This document shows, piece after piece, positions 36,849 to 45,190 of a DNA stretch of 64,000 nt. Numbering within the stretch: the stretch's first letter is position 1; each line of letters starts with the position of its first letter. The notes under the pieces are model-generated. The model was given only the letters and a program-made list of their open reading frames with translations. It made no database searches and had not been told where the DNA came from. The translations under genes and the position numbers were made by a program. The stretch covers positions 1,070,864 to 1,134,863 of the forward strand of contig NZ_LR733844.1 in NCBI RefSeq assembly GCF_902506455.1. The letters are read 5' to 3'. The DNA is from Sphingomonas sp. 8AM (lineage in GTDB: Bacteria > Pseudomonadota > Alphaproteobacteria > Sphingomonadales > Sphingomonadaceae).

Positions 36849-37475
36849 ATGACCGATTCCTCTTCCACCCGCCGCAAGCGCTCCGCCGCCGCCGGGCTGA
36901 CCGCCGTGGGCGCGCTGGCGATGCTGTCCGGCTGCGACGGCACGCCCGACCAGCAACAGTTCGGCCCGCCGACCGAGGTGTCGGCGTTCAAGACCGTCGA
37001 CGAATGCGTCGCCAGCGGCGCGTTCGCCAAGGTGACGTGCGAGAACGCCGCGAAGGAAGCCGCGACCACCGACGGCAAGGCCGCGCCGCGCTTCGACGAG
37101 AAGAATTTGTGCGAGGACCAGTTCGGGTCCGGGCAATGTCTGGCGCGCAACGAGGGCGGGCAGAGCTTCTTCGTGCCGCTGCTGACCGGGTTCATGATCG
37201 GGCGGCTGCTCGACGGGTCGGGCTATCGTTACAACGGGCTGTACCAGAACCGGCGCGACGGGAGCTGGTACACGCCGTCGGGCGCGTGGCTGTACGGCGG
37301 CGGCTATGGCGGGCGCGGGTATAATTATCAGGTCGGGTCGCGCGCGGTGACCGCGCCGATCACGACGCAGCGCATCCAGACGCGCAGCTCGGTGGTGTCG
37401 CGCGGCGGGTTCGGCGGGCGTGTGTCGGCGCGGTCGAGCGGTGGCTGGGGCGGCGGGCGCTCGTTCGGGGGCTGA
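36849..37475 (+). CDS. yjfM: DUF1190 lipoprotein-like protein, YjfM/YgiB type
   Basis: A 208-residue exported protein. Residues 1-28 contain a basic start and the hydrophobic run AAAGLTAVGALAMLSGCDG, which fits a lipoprotein signal with C29 as the lipidated residue. The mature part has the DUF1190 cysteines in TVDECVAS, VTCENA, NLCED and QCLARN, then a glycine/tyrosine-rich section and a serine/glycine/arginine-rich tail. Last of the plus-strand half of the cluster. Confidence 0.85.
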   Translation: MTDSSSTRRKRSAAAGLTAVGALAMLSGCDGTPDQQQFGPPTEVSAFKTVDECVASGAFAKVTCENAAKEAATTDGKAAPRFDEKNLCEDQFGSGQCLARNEGGQSFFVPLLTGFMIGRLLDGSGYRYNGLYQNRRDGSWYTPSGAWLYGGGYGGRGYNYQVGSRAVTAPITTQRIQTRSSVVSRGGFGGRVSARSSGGWGGGRSFGG

Positions 37476-37547
37476 GGGGTGGCGGATGACGCAGCCGATC
37501 GGCGCGTGATGCGTTCGCGGGTGGGATAACCGATAAAAAGGACAGGG

Positions 37548-38324
37548 ATGACCCGGCTTTTCCACGTCAGCGACGTTCATTTCGGCGCGGAGGACCCGGC
37601 CGCGGTCGCGTGGTTCCGCGACGTGGTGGCCGAAGAGAAGCCCGATGCGGTCATCATGACCGGCGACCTGACGATGCGCGCGACCCGGCGCGAGTTCGAG
37701 GATGGCGGGGCGTGGCTGAAGAGTCTGGGCGTGCCGGTGACGCTGGAGGTCGGCAACCACGACATCCCGTATTACTGGGATCCGCTGCGCCGGCTGTTCG
37801 CGCCCTATTCGCGTTATGCCGCGGTCGAGAAGATGATCGAACGGCCGCTGGAGATCCACGGAATCACGATCGTCCCGCTGAAGACCACGGCGCGCGCGCA
37901 ATGGCGCTGGAACTGGTCGAAGGGGCGGGTGAGCACGGGCTCGCTGCGCCGCGCGCTGGCGCTGGTCGAGGCGGCGCCGCGCGGCAATCTGATCTTCGTC
38001 GCCGGGCATCATCCGCTGATCGACGGCGGCAGTCTGGGGACGGCGAAGACGAAGCGCGGTGACGAGGCGCTGGCGGCGCTGGCGGATGCCGGGGTCCATG
38101 CGGTGCTGTCGGGGCATGTCCATGATCCGTTCGACATGCCGTATGAGCGGAATGGCTGGCGGCTGCGGCTGATCGGGGCGGGGACGTTGTCGAAGCGGAC
38201 GCGCCACTCGCCGCCGGCGTTCAACGAGATCCGGGTAGAGGGCGATCGCTTCGAGACGCTGGTGCGGACGATGTCGGCGCAGCCGGTGTATCCGATCAGC
38301 GAGATGAGCGCGGCGGGGCGGTAA
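37548..38324 (+). CDS. Calcineurin-like metallophosphoesterase
   Basis: A 258-residue cytoplasmic metallophosphoesterase with the complete two-metal signature: SDVHFG (D8, H10 region), MTGDLTMRA, VGNHDIPYY, AGHHPLIDGG and SGHVHDPFD. The closest functional types are cyclic-nucleotide or lipid-A-related phosphodiesterases; which one cannot be told. It stands alone between yjfM and rnr; a 72-base gap separates it from yjfM, and a D and a half B repeat follow. Confidence 0.88.
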   Translation: MTRLFHVSDVHFGAEDPAAVAWFRDVVAEEKPDAVIMTGDLTMRATRREFEDGGAWLKSLGVPVTLEVGNHDIPYYWDPLRRLFAPYSRYAAVEKMIERPLEIHGITIVPLKTTARAQWRWNWSKGRVSTGSLRRALALVEAAPRGNLIFVAGHHPLIDGGSLGTAKTKRGDEALAALADAGVHAVLSGHVHDPFDMPYERNGWRLRLIGAGTLSKRTRHSPPAFNEIRVEGDRFETLVRTMSAQPVYPISEMSAAGR

Positions 38325-38332
38325 TTTCCCTC

Positions 38333-38425
38333 GTCATTCCCGCGAAGGCGGGAATCCAGACGCGCAGGGTTTCGGAAGAGCCGCGACGTCCGAGGTTCTG
38401 GATCCCCGCCTGCGCGGGGATGACG
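38333..38425. repeat. Intergenic inverted repeat, family D
   Basis: Arms CGTCATTCCCGCGAAGGCGG and GATCCCCGCCTGCGCGGGGA(TGACG) flank a TCCAGACGCGCAGG/GGTTCTGGAT centre. Confidence 0.88.
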
Positions 38426-38450
38426 GAGAAAAGGGGCAGCGCCTGTCCTT

Positions 38451-38480
38451 CGTCGTCCCGGATCAAGTCCGGGGCGACGA
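38451..38480. repeat. Half family B repeat before rnr
   Basis: CGTCGTCCCGGA then CAAGTCCGGGGCGACGA forms a 30-base hairpin. An in-frame GTG at 38484 right behind it would extend RNase R by 12 residues, which is considered artefactual. Confidence 0.75.
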
Positions 38481-38519
38481 ACAGTGGCGCCAGGTCGTTA
38501 CACCCCCTATCTCCCGTTC

Positions 38520-40757
38520 GTGCCCAAGAAACCCAGCCCCGGCCTGCCGACGCGCGAGCAGATCCTCGATTTCATCACCTCCTCCGCGACGCCCGCGGGC
38601 AAGCGCGAGATCGCGCGGGCCTTCGGGCTCACCGCGCAGCAGAAGATCGCGCTCAAGGCGTTGCTCAAGGACATGGGCGACGAGGGGCTGATCGACTCCG
38701 CGCCGGGTCGCGCGTTCCACAAGATGGGCGGGCTGCCGAAGGTGACGGTGCTGCGGATCGTCGACGTCGATCAGGGCGGCAACGTCTGGGGCGTACCCGA
38801 GCGCTGGGAGGCCGACGTGCCGACCCCGCGCATCCGCGTGCGCGACCGCAAGCATGGCGCTTTGGGGGTCGGCGAGCGGGTGCTCGCGCGCACCGAGGAG
38901 ACCGGCGGCGGCTGGACCGCGCATCCGATGAAGGTGCTCGCGCCCGCCTCCGAGCAGGTGATCGGGGTGCTGCGCCGCGCGGGAGACCGGTTGTGGCTGC
39001 AGGGCGTCGAGAAGAAGGAGCGGCGCGAGTATCTCGTGTCGGATGCCGGCGGGGCGGAGGCGGGCGATCTGGTCAGCGCCGAGATCGCCGGGCGGCCGCC
39101 GCGGGTGATGGCGAAAGTGGTGCAGCGGCTCGGCGATCCGTTCGCGCCGCGCAGCTTCTCGCTGATCGCGATCCACAAGCATAACATCCCGGATGTCTTT
39201 GCGCAGGAGGCGCTCGACGCGGCGGAGAAGGCGGCGCGGCAGCCGCTGGGCGAGGGGCGCGAGGACCTGACGCACCTGCCGATCGTCGCGATCGATCCTG
39301 CCGATGCGCGCGACCATGACGATGCGGTGTGGGCGACGCCCGACGACGATCCCGCCAACGACGGCGGGTGGAAGGCGATCGTCGCGATCGCCGATGTCAG
39401 CTTCTACGTGCGGCCGGGCAGCGCGATCGATCGCGAGGCGCGCGCGCGCGGCAATTCGGTCTATTTCCCCGATCGGGTCGTGCCGATGCTGCCCGAGATC
39501 CTGTCGGCGGATGTCTGTTCGCTGAAGGCGGGCGAGGATCGCGCGGCGCTGGCGTGTCATTTGCAGGTGACGAAGGCGGGGGCGCTCAAGAGCTGGCGCT
39601 TTACGCGGGCGGTGGTGCGGCTGGCGGCGAACATCGCTTATGAAGAAGCGCAGGCGGCGATCGACGGCGGCAGCGGCTTCGGGTGGGACGATGCGCTGAC
39701 CGAAACCGCGCTGGTGCCGCTGTGGGATTGCTGGCGGGCGTTGGCGGAGGCGCGCGACAAGCGCGAGCCGCTCGACCTCGATCTGCCCGAACGACGCGTG
39801 GTGCTCGACGAAAAGGGGCGGATCATGTCGGTGGCGCCGCGCGAGCGGCTCGACGCGCACCGGCTGATCGAGGACTATATGATCGCCGCCAACGTCGCCG
39901 CCGCCAAGGCGCTGGAGGCGAAGAAGGCGCCGGTCATGTACCGCGTCCACGAAGCGCCGGCGCGCGAGAAGCTGGTCGCGCTCAAGGATTATCTCGAGAC
40001 GTTCGAGGTGCCGTTCGCGCTGGGGCAGGTCGTCAAGCCGGCGACCTTCAACCGCATCCTCGATCGCATCGGCGACGTGCCGTTCCGGCCCGAGATCATG
40101 GAGCAGATCCTCCGCTCGCAGACGCAGGCCTATTACGCGCCCGCGAACCACGGACATTTCGGGCTGTCGCTGGGTAGTTACGCGCATTTCACCTCGCCGA
40201 TCCGCCGCTATGCCGACCTGATGGTGCATCGCGCTTTGGTGTCGGCCTACGGGCTGGGGCCGGGCGGGCTGAACGGCGACGAGGATTTCGAGCTGGCGGG
40301 CACGACGATCAGCAAGCTGGAGCGTCGCGCGATGGAGGCCGAGCGCGAGACGATCGACCGCTATGTCGCCGCGTTCCTGTCGGAGCGGGTCGGCGAGCTG
40401 GTCGAGGTGCGGATCACCGGGGTCACCAACTTCGGTTTCTTCGCCACGGTCGACGGGATCGGCGGCGACGGGTTGATGCCGGTGCGCGATCTGGGCGGCG
40501 AATATTTCCGCTTCGACGAGGCGGCGCGGCGGCTGGTCGGCGAGCAGAGCGGCGAGCAATATGCGCAGGGGCAGCGGCTGGAGCTGCGGCTTGCCGAGGC
40601 CAATCCGGTGTCGGGGGCTTTGCGCTTCGAATTGCCCGAGGGCCGCTATGGCGGCGCGCGAACCGAGCGCGCGCCGGCGAAGGGCGTCAAGCCGCCGCGC
40701 GTGCTCAAGCGGCGCGGGCGGCCCGGCAATCTGCGTCATCAGAATCGCAAGAAGTAA
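38520..40757 (+). CDS. rnr: Ribonuclease R
   Basis: A 745-residue 3'-5' exoribonuclease that degrades structured RNA. Domains in order: N-terminal winged helix (REQILDFITSSATPAGKREI), two cold-shock barrels, the RNB catalytic domain with DPADARDHDDAVW near residue 260 (magnesium-binding aspartates), the HFTSPIRRYADLMVHR signature, and a C-terminal S1 domain (GELVEVRITGVTNFGFFATV) with a basic tail. The GTG at 38520 begins VPKKPSPGLPTREQ and fits homologues better than the GTG at 38484; neither has a clear Shine-Dalgarno, so the start is uncertain. Confidence 0.94.
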   Translation: MPKKPSPGLPTREQILDFITSSATPAGKREIARAFGLTAQQKIALKALLKDMGDEGLIDSAPGRAFHKMGGLPKVTVLRIVDVDQGGNVWGVPERWEADVPTPRIRVRDRKHGALGVGERVLARTEETGGGWTAHPMKVLAPASEQVIGVLRRAGDRLWLQGVEKKERREYLVSDAGGAEAGDLVSAEIAGRPPRVMAKVVQRLGDPFAPRSFSLIAIHKHNIPDVFAQEALDAAEKAARQPLGEGREDLTHLPIVAIDPADARDHDDAVWATPDDDPANDGGWKAIVAIADVSFYVRPGSAIDREARARGNSVYFPDRVVPMLPEILSADVCSLKAGEDRAALACHLQVTKAGALKSWRFTRAVVRLAANIAYEEAQAAIDGGSGFGWDDALTETALVPLWDCWRALAEARDKREPLDLDLPERRVVLDEKGRIMSVAPRERLDAHRLIEDYMIAANVAAAKALEAKKAPVMYRVHEAPAREKLVALKDYLETFEVPFALGQVVKPATFNRILDRIGDVPFRPEIMEQILRSQTQAYYAPANHGHFGLSLGSYAHFTSPIRRYADLMVHRALVSAYGLGPGGLNGDEDFELAGTTISKLERRAMEAERETIDRYVAAFLSERVGELVEVRITGVTNFGFFATVDGIGGDGLMPVRDLGGEYFRFDEAARRLVGEQSGEQYAQGQRLELRLAEANPVSGALRFELPEGRYGGARTERAPAKGVKPPRVLKRRGRPGNLRHQNRKK

Positions 40758-40769
40758 GAAGGAGTTCGC

Positions 40770-41075
40770 ATGTCTGGCACGATCATGGCGGCGCTGATCG
40801 CCAAGGCGCGCAACCGCGTCACCTGGCATTTCACCTCGGCGGGCGCGACGACGAAGGAGACGGCGACGAAGTTTCCGACGCCGACGTCGCGGCTAGACCG
40901 GCGCGTGTTCGAGCGGATGGTGGCGTTCGGCGCGATCGAGAAGACGCCCGAGGGGCTGTACTGGCTCAACGAGGCGCGGCTGTCGGATTACCGCAAGGAG
41001 TCGCTGGCGCGGGTGCTGGGGATCCTCGCCATCGCCGGGTTCGCGGCGGCCGGCGCGATGGCGGTCGGCGGGTAG
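40770..41075 (+). CDS. Small protein with winged-helix-like region and C-terminal membrane helix
   Basis: A 101-residue protein. Residues 30-75 (TKFPTPTSRLDRRVFERMVAFGAIEKTPEGLYWLN) look like a small winged-helix ending; residues 83-100 (ILAIAGFAAAGAMAVGG) are a single membrane helix. The start has AAGGAG at 7 bases. It lies 12 bases after rnr and is probably cotranscribed. Function unknown. Confidence 0.75.
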   Translation: MSGTIMAALIAKARNRVTWHFTSAGATTKETATKFPTPTSRLDRRVFERMVAFGAIEKTPEGLYWLNEARLSDYRKESLARVLGILAIAGFAAAGAMAVGG

Positions 41076-41090
41076 GGGCTACCTTCTCTC

Positions 41091-41165
41091 GTCATTGCGA
41101 GCGGAGCGAAGCAATCCAGAGCCGGACCAGGACGCCCTGGATTGCTTCGCTCCGCTCGCAATGAC
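41091..41165. repeat. Intergenic inverted repeat, family A
   Basis: GTCATTGCGAGCGGAGCGAA and complement; carries GAGCGGAGC instead of GAGCGTAGC on both arms, i.e. compensatory change that keeps pairing. Confidence 0.9.
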
Positions 41166-41199
41166 CGGCTTGTTGCCAGCATTTCACATTTCTGAGGGT

Positions 41200-41286
41200 C
41201 GTCACCCCGGGCTCGACCCGGGGTCCCGCTTCTGCCTGCCTTGCGGGTGGAAGAAGCGGGACCCCGGCTCGGGGGCCGGGGTGACG
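41200..41286. repeat. Intergenic inverted repeat, family B variant
   Basis: Arms CGTCACCCCGGGCTCGACCC and GCTCGGGGGCCGGGGTGACG with the CCCGCTTCT/AGAAGCGGG centre typical of family B, but GC-richer core pairs. Confidence 0.85.
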
Positions 41287-41343
41287 GCTGTTGGGGGGAT
41301 CGGTTCGGCAATACGTCGCGCGGGGCGCGTCATCGTATGCCTA

Positions 41344-41453
41344 TTATCCACACTCCATCCACTGCTTACGCACGATCGCTCCACAATTTGCCCACACCTT
41401 GCCCACAGCCCTGTCCAGCGCTTGCCAACCTCTTTTTCACCGACTTATCCACA
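41344..41453 (+). promoter_or_regulatory. Cluster of DnaA boxes upstream of alr
   Basis: Two perfect DnaA boxes TTATCCACA (41344-41352 and 41445-41453) lie in the same orientation, with two related TTGCCCACA copies between them (41388-41396, 41399-41407) and a weaker CGCTCCACA (41377-41385). The stretch is richer in A and T than its surroundings. It could be a DnaA-titration or activation site, a DnaA-regulated promoter or, less likely given the neighbours, a replication origin. Together with the repeats at 41091 and 41200 it accounts for the 435-base gap 41076-41510. Confidence 0.6.
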
Positions 41454-41510
41454 GGCACATGATCCGCGGGGCGGTAGCGCGTGGCGCGTGCAGGCGCTAA
41501 CCGGGCCGTC

Positions 41511-42557
41511 ATGTCGCATCGTCCCAACCGCCTGTATCTCTCCTCCGACGCGCTGATCGCCAACTGGCGGGCGCTGGCGCGGCTGAGCGGGGCGGCGGCG
41601 TGCGGCGCGGCGGTGAAGGCCGATGGCTATGGGCTCGGCGCGCGGGCGGTGGTGCCGCGGCTGCTCGATGCCGGGTGCCGCGACCTGTTCGTCGCGACCT
41701 GGGCAGAGGCGGCGGCACTTGCCGATCTGATCGTCGGGCGCGAGGCGACGATTGCCGTGCTGCACGGGCTGCGCGAGGCCGACCTGCCGCTGCCCGAACT
41801 GCCCGGCGTCCGCCCGGTGCTGAGCACCACGGCGCAGATCGCGCGCTGGCGGCTGGTCGCGCCGGGGCAGCCGTGCGACGTGATGGTCGACACGGGCATG
41901 AACCGGCTGGGGATCGGTGAAGCCGAGGTCGCGGGCGGACTACTCGACGGGTTGGCGATCGACACGCTGATGAGCCATCTCGCCTGCGCCGACGAACCGG
42001 GTCATGCGCTTAACGAGACGCAACGCGCGCGCTTCGCGGCGCTGGCGGGGCGAACCGGCGCCAAGCGGATGAGCCTCGCCAATTCGGCGGGGATCGCGTT
42101 GGGCGACGGCTATCACTTCGACCTCACGCGCCCCGGACTGGCGCTGTATGGCGGGGTGCCGGTCGCGGGGCTGGCGGGGGCAATCTGCCCGGTCGCGACG
42201 ATCGCGGCGGAGGTGCTGCAGTGCCGGACGGTGCGCGCGGGCGAGACGGTCGGCTATAATGCGACGTGGCGGGCCGAGCGCGACCTGGCAGTGGCGGTCG
42301 TCAACCTTGGCTATGCCGATGGCTATCGCCGCGCGCTGTCGAGCCGGGGCTGTGCGTTTGCGGGTGACACGCCGCTGCCGGTGATCGGGCGCGTGTCGAT
42401 GGATCTGCTCGCGCTCGACGCCAGCGCGGCGGCGGTGCGCGAGGGCGACTGGGTACGGTTCGACGACGATCTGGTCCATGTCGCCGCCGCCAGCGGGGTC
42501 AGCCAGTATGAGCTGCTGACCGGACTGGCGGACCGGTTCGAACGGGTGTGGTCGTAG
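41511..42557 (+). CDS. alr: Alanine racemase
   Basis: A 348-residue PLP enzyme making D-alanine for peptidoglycan. PLP lysine K36 in AAVKADGYGLGA and catalytic tyrosine Y249 in ETVGYNATW are both present, as are LMSHLACAD, ANSAGI and the C-terminal beta domain with GRVSMDLLALD. The ATG at 41511 starts MSHRPNRLYLSSDALIANWR, matching the family N terminus; a GTG at 41481 is possible but has no support. DnaA boxes lie just upstream. Confidence 0.93.
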   Translation: MSHRPNRLYLSSDALIANWRALARLSGAAACGAAVKADGYGLGARAVVPRLLDAGCRDLFVATWAEAAALADLIVGREATIAVLHGLREADLPLPELPGVRPVLSTTAQIARWRLVAPGQPCDVMVDTGMNRLGIGEAEVAGGLLDGLAIDTLMSHLACADEPGHALNETQRARFAALAGRTGAKRMSLANSAGIALGDGYHFDLTRPGLALYGGVPVAGLAGAICPVATIAAEVLQCRTVRAGETVGYNATWRAERDLAVAVVNLGYADGYRRALSSRGCAFAGDTPLPVIGRVSMDLLALDASAAAVREGDWVRFDDDLVHVAAASGVSQYELLTGLADRFERVWS

Positions 42558-42590
42558 ATCGATCGCCGTCGTCCGGGATGACGGACGATC

Positions 42591-43670
42591 CTAGCTGATC
42601 GTGCGCAGCCAGTCGGTCAGCGGATCGTAGAGCAAGGTACGGGCGCGACCGCCGACCATCATCCCGACATGCCCGGCGGCGAGATCGCGGCGGGAGGCGA
42701 GCCCGATCGCGGTGGCGGCGGGGGTGATCCGGTCGGTGAGCGAGACGAATTCGGTGGCGGGGCAGGGCAGCGCGTGCGGGTCGATCGCCCGACCGCCGAC
42801 GATCCACTCGCCGCGTCCCGGCCAGTCCCTGGCGAGCAGGGTCTCGAACAGGTCCGCGCCCGCGGCATAGGTCAGCGGCGCGCCGGCATTCGCCCAATCC
42901 TCCAGCAGCACGAATTCGGCGGCGCGCTCCGGCGGCGTCGTCGCGAAGGCGGCGTATTTGGCGATCGTGCGCGCCGGATCGAGTTGCCAGAAAGCGGTCT
43001 GCAGCACCTCCATCGGGAGTACACCCAGCGCCTGCGCGCCCGGCGCGACCTGCTCCCAGAGCGCCGCGAGCGCGGCGCGCGCGTCGTCGCCATAGCCGGC
43101 GAACTGCCACGGGGCCGCGATCGTCGCGACACCGGCGACGCTGCCGGACGGAGCGGCCGCCGCGGCGGCGAGCGCGAGCGTCCCGCCGAGGCAATAGCCG
43201 ACCAGCAGCGCCGGTCGGTCGAGCCGGCCGAGCAACGGGAGCAGACGGCGGGTGACATGGCCGGCGAGGTCGAGCCCGGCATCCTGCGCGCGTGGCGTCC
43301 CCCAGTCGACCAGCCATGGGTGGAACCCGGCGGCGGCGAGATGCGCGACCAGCGAGCGGCCCGGCGCGAGGTCGAGCACATATGGCGGGTTGATGAGCGA
43401 TGGCACCAGCACCACCGGCACGCCGCCGCAGCCGCGTGCGCCGTCGCGGAGGCGTGCCGCGCCGCTGCGGTAGCGGATCGGTCGCATCCGCCGCCGCGTG
43501 CGCGGGGCGTCCTGGTAGCGGCGCAGCCCGGCGAGCGCGGCGGCAGCGCGCTGCGGCGATGTTGCGGTTTCGCGGCGCAGCATGTCGAGGAACAGCGGCA
43601 GCGGTCGCGGGCCGTATCCAGCGTGTTGCAGCGCCACATTTTGTGCAATACCACGAACAGGTTCGGTCAC
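42591..43670 (-). CDS. PHA synthase-like alpha/beta hydrolase
   Basis: A 359-residue protein related to polyhydroxyalkanoate synthases. The lipase-like box is GYCLGG with the nucleophilic cysteine C160, as in true PhaC; IAAPWQFAG, the aspartate in FVSLTDRITPA and the histidine in AGHVGMMVG complete the triad, and the PPYVLDLAPGRSLV and WLVDWGTP segments are PhaC-like. Length is close to class III PhaC (about 355). It is divergent from phaR, which strengthens the link to polymer metabolism. The start is given as GTG 43670; an in-frame GTG at 43637 is an alternative. Whether it polymerises or hydrolyses is not decided by sequence. Confidence 0.8.
   Translation of the reverse strand: MTEPVRGIAQNVALQHAGYGPRPLPLFLDMLRRETATSPQRAAAALAGLRRYQDAPRTRRRMRPIRYRSGAARLRDGARGCGGVPVVLVPSLINPPYVLDLAPGRSLVAHLAAAGFHPWLVDWGTPRAQDAGLDLAGHVTRRLLPLLGRLDRPALLVGYCLGGTLALAAAAAAPSGSVAGVATIAAPWQFAGYGDDARAALAALWEQVAPGAQALGVLPMEVLQTAFWQLDPARTIAKYAAFATTPPERAAEFVLLEDWANAGAPLTYAAGADLFETLLARDWPGRGEWIVGGRAIDPHALPCPATEFVSLTDRITPAATAIGLASRRDLAAGHVGMMVGGRARTLLYDPLTDWLRTIS
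43626..43648. promoter_or_regulatory. TGCA-type inverted repeat between phaC-like gene and phaR
   Basis: TTGCA (43626-43630) and TGCAA (43644-43648) face each other in the start region of the divergent pair. PhaR proteins of Paracoccus and Rhodobacter bind TGC/GCA palindromes (from memory), so this may be an autoregulatory site. Short arms, hence weak. Confidence 0.3.
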
Positions 43671-43684
43671 GGGGATCTCGCGCG

Positions 43685-44236
43685 ATGAAGAAGCAGCATG
43701 GTACCGACGGAGTGGTCGTCATCAAGAAGTACGCCAACCGCCGGCTCTACAATACCGAAAGCTCCTCCTACATCACGCTGGAACATCTCGCGGCGATGAC
43801 GCGCGAGGGGCGCGAATTCAAGGTCGTCGATGCCAAGACCGACGAGGACATCACGCATAACGTCCTCACCCAGATCATCATGGAGGCGGAAAGCCGCGGG
43901 CAGACGATGCTGCCGGTGAATTTCCTGCGCCAGCTGATCGCCCTATATGGTGATTCGATGCAGGCGATGGTGCCTGATTATCTCGACGCGTCGATGGACA
44001 GCTTCCGCCGCAATCAGGCGCAGTTCAAGACCGCGGTTGAGGGGGCGTTCGCGGGATCGCCGTTCGCCGAGATCGCCAAACGCAATCTCGAGATGTTCGA
44101 GGCCGCGGCACAGGCGTTCAAGCCGGCGGTGGCAGCCGCGCCCGCAACCGGCGCGGTGGGCAAGGATGGCGAGATCGCCGCGCTGAAGGCCGAACTGGCG
44201 CAGCTTCGCGACAAGGTCGACAAGCTCGGCGAGTGA
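43685..44236 (+). CDS. phaR: Polyhydroxyalkanoate synthesis repressor PhaR
   Basis: A 183-residue DNA- and polymer-binding repressor. The N-terminal PHB_acc_N domain is unmistakable: VVIKKYANRRLYNTESSSYITLEHLA, followed by the FKVVDAKTDEDITHNVLTQII and ESRGQTMLPVNFLRQLI accumulation domain. The last 40 residues form an alanine-rich linker and a short coiled coil (ALKAELAQLRDKVDKL). It senses PHA granules and releases DNA when polymer is present. Frame open upstream as antisense of the hydrolase; the ATG at 43685 is the conserved start. Confidence 0.93.
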   Translation: MKKQHGTDGVVVIKKYANRRLYNTESSSYITLEHLAAMTREGREFKVVDAKTDEDITHNVLTQIIMEAESRGQTMLPVNFLRQLIALYGDSMQAMVPDYLDASMDSFRRNQAQFKTAVEGAFAGSPFAEIAKRNLEMFEAAAQAFKPAVAAAPATGAVGKDGEIAALKAELAQLRDKVDKLGE

Positions 44237-44293
44237 GCGGGCCTTGCCGCCGTCCGACGCGACCGCCGCTTCAACCATCCTGCCCTGAACCGC

Positions 44294-44316
44294 CGTCCCG
44301 GACCTGATCCGGGACG
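44294..44316. repeat. Core family B hairpin
   Basis: CGTCCCGGAC-CTGAT-CCGGGACG, a 23-base stem-loop between phaR and the convergent methyltransferase gene; could serve as a terminator though no T-run follows. Confidence 0.65.
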
Positions 44317-44345
44317 ACGAAGGTTCGGGTTGGCGGTCTTGATGC

Positions 44346-45143
44346 TCAGCGCGGCTTGACGAATTTGAGCGTCATCCGGTCGCTCTCGCCGATCGCGGCA
44401 TATTTCGCGCGGTCGACGTCCTTGAGCGCATAACTCGGCGGCAACGTCCAAACCCCGCCCGCCCAGTCGGCGGTGTCCTTCGGATTGGCGTTGATTTCCG
44501 ATTTGCCCGCCAGCTTGAAGCCGGCGGCGGTGGCGTAGCCGATCACGCTGCTCGGCTTCATATAGCCGCTCTTCTCCTCGGCGGCAGCATCGCGTGCCTC
44601 GGGCAGGCGATGCTCGACGACGCCGAGCGTCCCGCCGGGCTTGAGCATCCGGAACATCGCCGCAAACATCTGCCGCGCCTGATCCTCGCCCCCGAACCGC
44701 CAGTTGTGGACGTTGCGGAAGGTGAGCACGACATCGGCGGCGCCATCGGGCACGGTCGGCTGGCCGGGCTGTGCAGGCAAGGCGGCGAGCTGGACCTTGC
44801 CATAGGTCGCGGCGTCCTTGCTCTGGAGACCACGCACCGCGTTCAGCCCCTTTTCCCATGGCCCCGCGGCATAATAGCGTCCGCGCGCGGCGGTTAGCGG
44901 CGCGAGGATCTCGGTGTACCAGCCGCCGCCCGGCCAAACCTCGACCACGGTATCGGTCGGCTTCACGCCGAAGAAGGCGAGCGTCCCGGCCGGGTGGCGG
45001 TAACGGTCGCGCGCGGTATTGGCGGGGGCGCGGGTCGGCGCCGCCACCGCGGCGGCGATCGGTGCCGGTGCGCGCGGCGCGGCGGACACGACGGCGGGCG
45101 CGGCGGTCAGGGCCAGCAGCAAAATGGGAGTGAGACGATGCAT
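44346..45143 (-). CDS. Exported class I SAM-dependent methyltransferase-like protein
   Basis: A 265-residue protein with a clear signal peptide (MHRLTPILLLALTAAPAVVSAA) followed by a Rossmann methyltransferase domain: TVVEVWPGGGWYTEILAPL as motif I (the usual E/DxGxGxG is present as EVWPGGGWYT), DVVLTFRNVHNW as motif IV and MLKPGGTLGVVEHR. SAM is not expected in the periplasm, so the export of such a fold is odd but is known for this sphingomonad/caulobacter family. Substrate unknown. Confidence 0.83.
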   Translation of the reverse strand: MHRLTPILLLALTAAPAVVSAAPRAPAPIAAAVAAPTRAPANTARDRYRHPAGTLAFFGVKPTDTVVEVWPGGGWYTEILAPLTAARGRYYAAGPWEKGLNAVRGLQSKDAATYGKVQLAALPAQPGQPTVPDGAADVVLTFRNVHNWRFGGEDQARQMFAAMFRMLKPGGTLGVVEHRLPEARDAAAEEKSGYMKPSSVIGYATAAGFKLAGKSEINANPKDTADWAGGVWTLPPSYALKDVDRAKYAAIGESDRMTLKFVKPR

Positions 45144-45190
45144 GGACGTAAACCTCTCCGCGATTGGATGCGCCGGAGGCTGACGCGGCG

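Noticed and set aside
41330..41460. Chromosomal replication origin at the DnaA-box cluster
   Set aside because: No strongly AT-rich unwinding element and none of the usual oriC neighbours; kept only as a DnaA-binding region.
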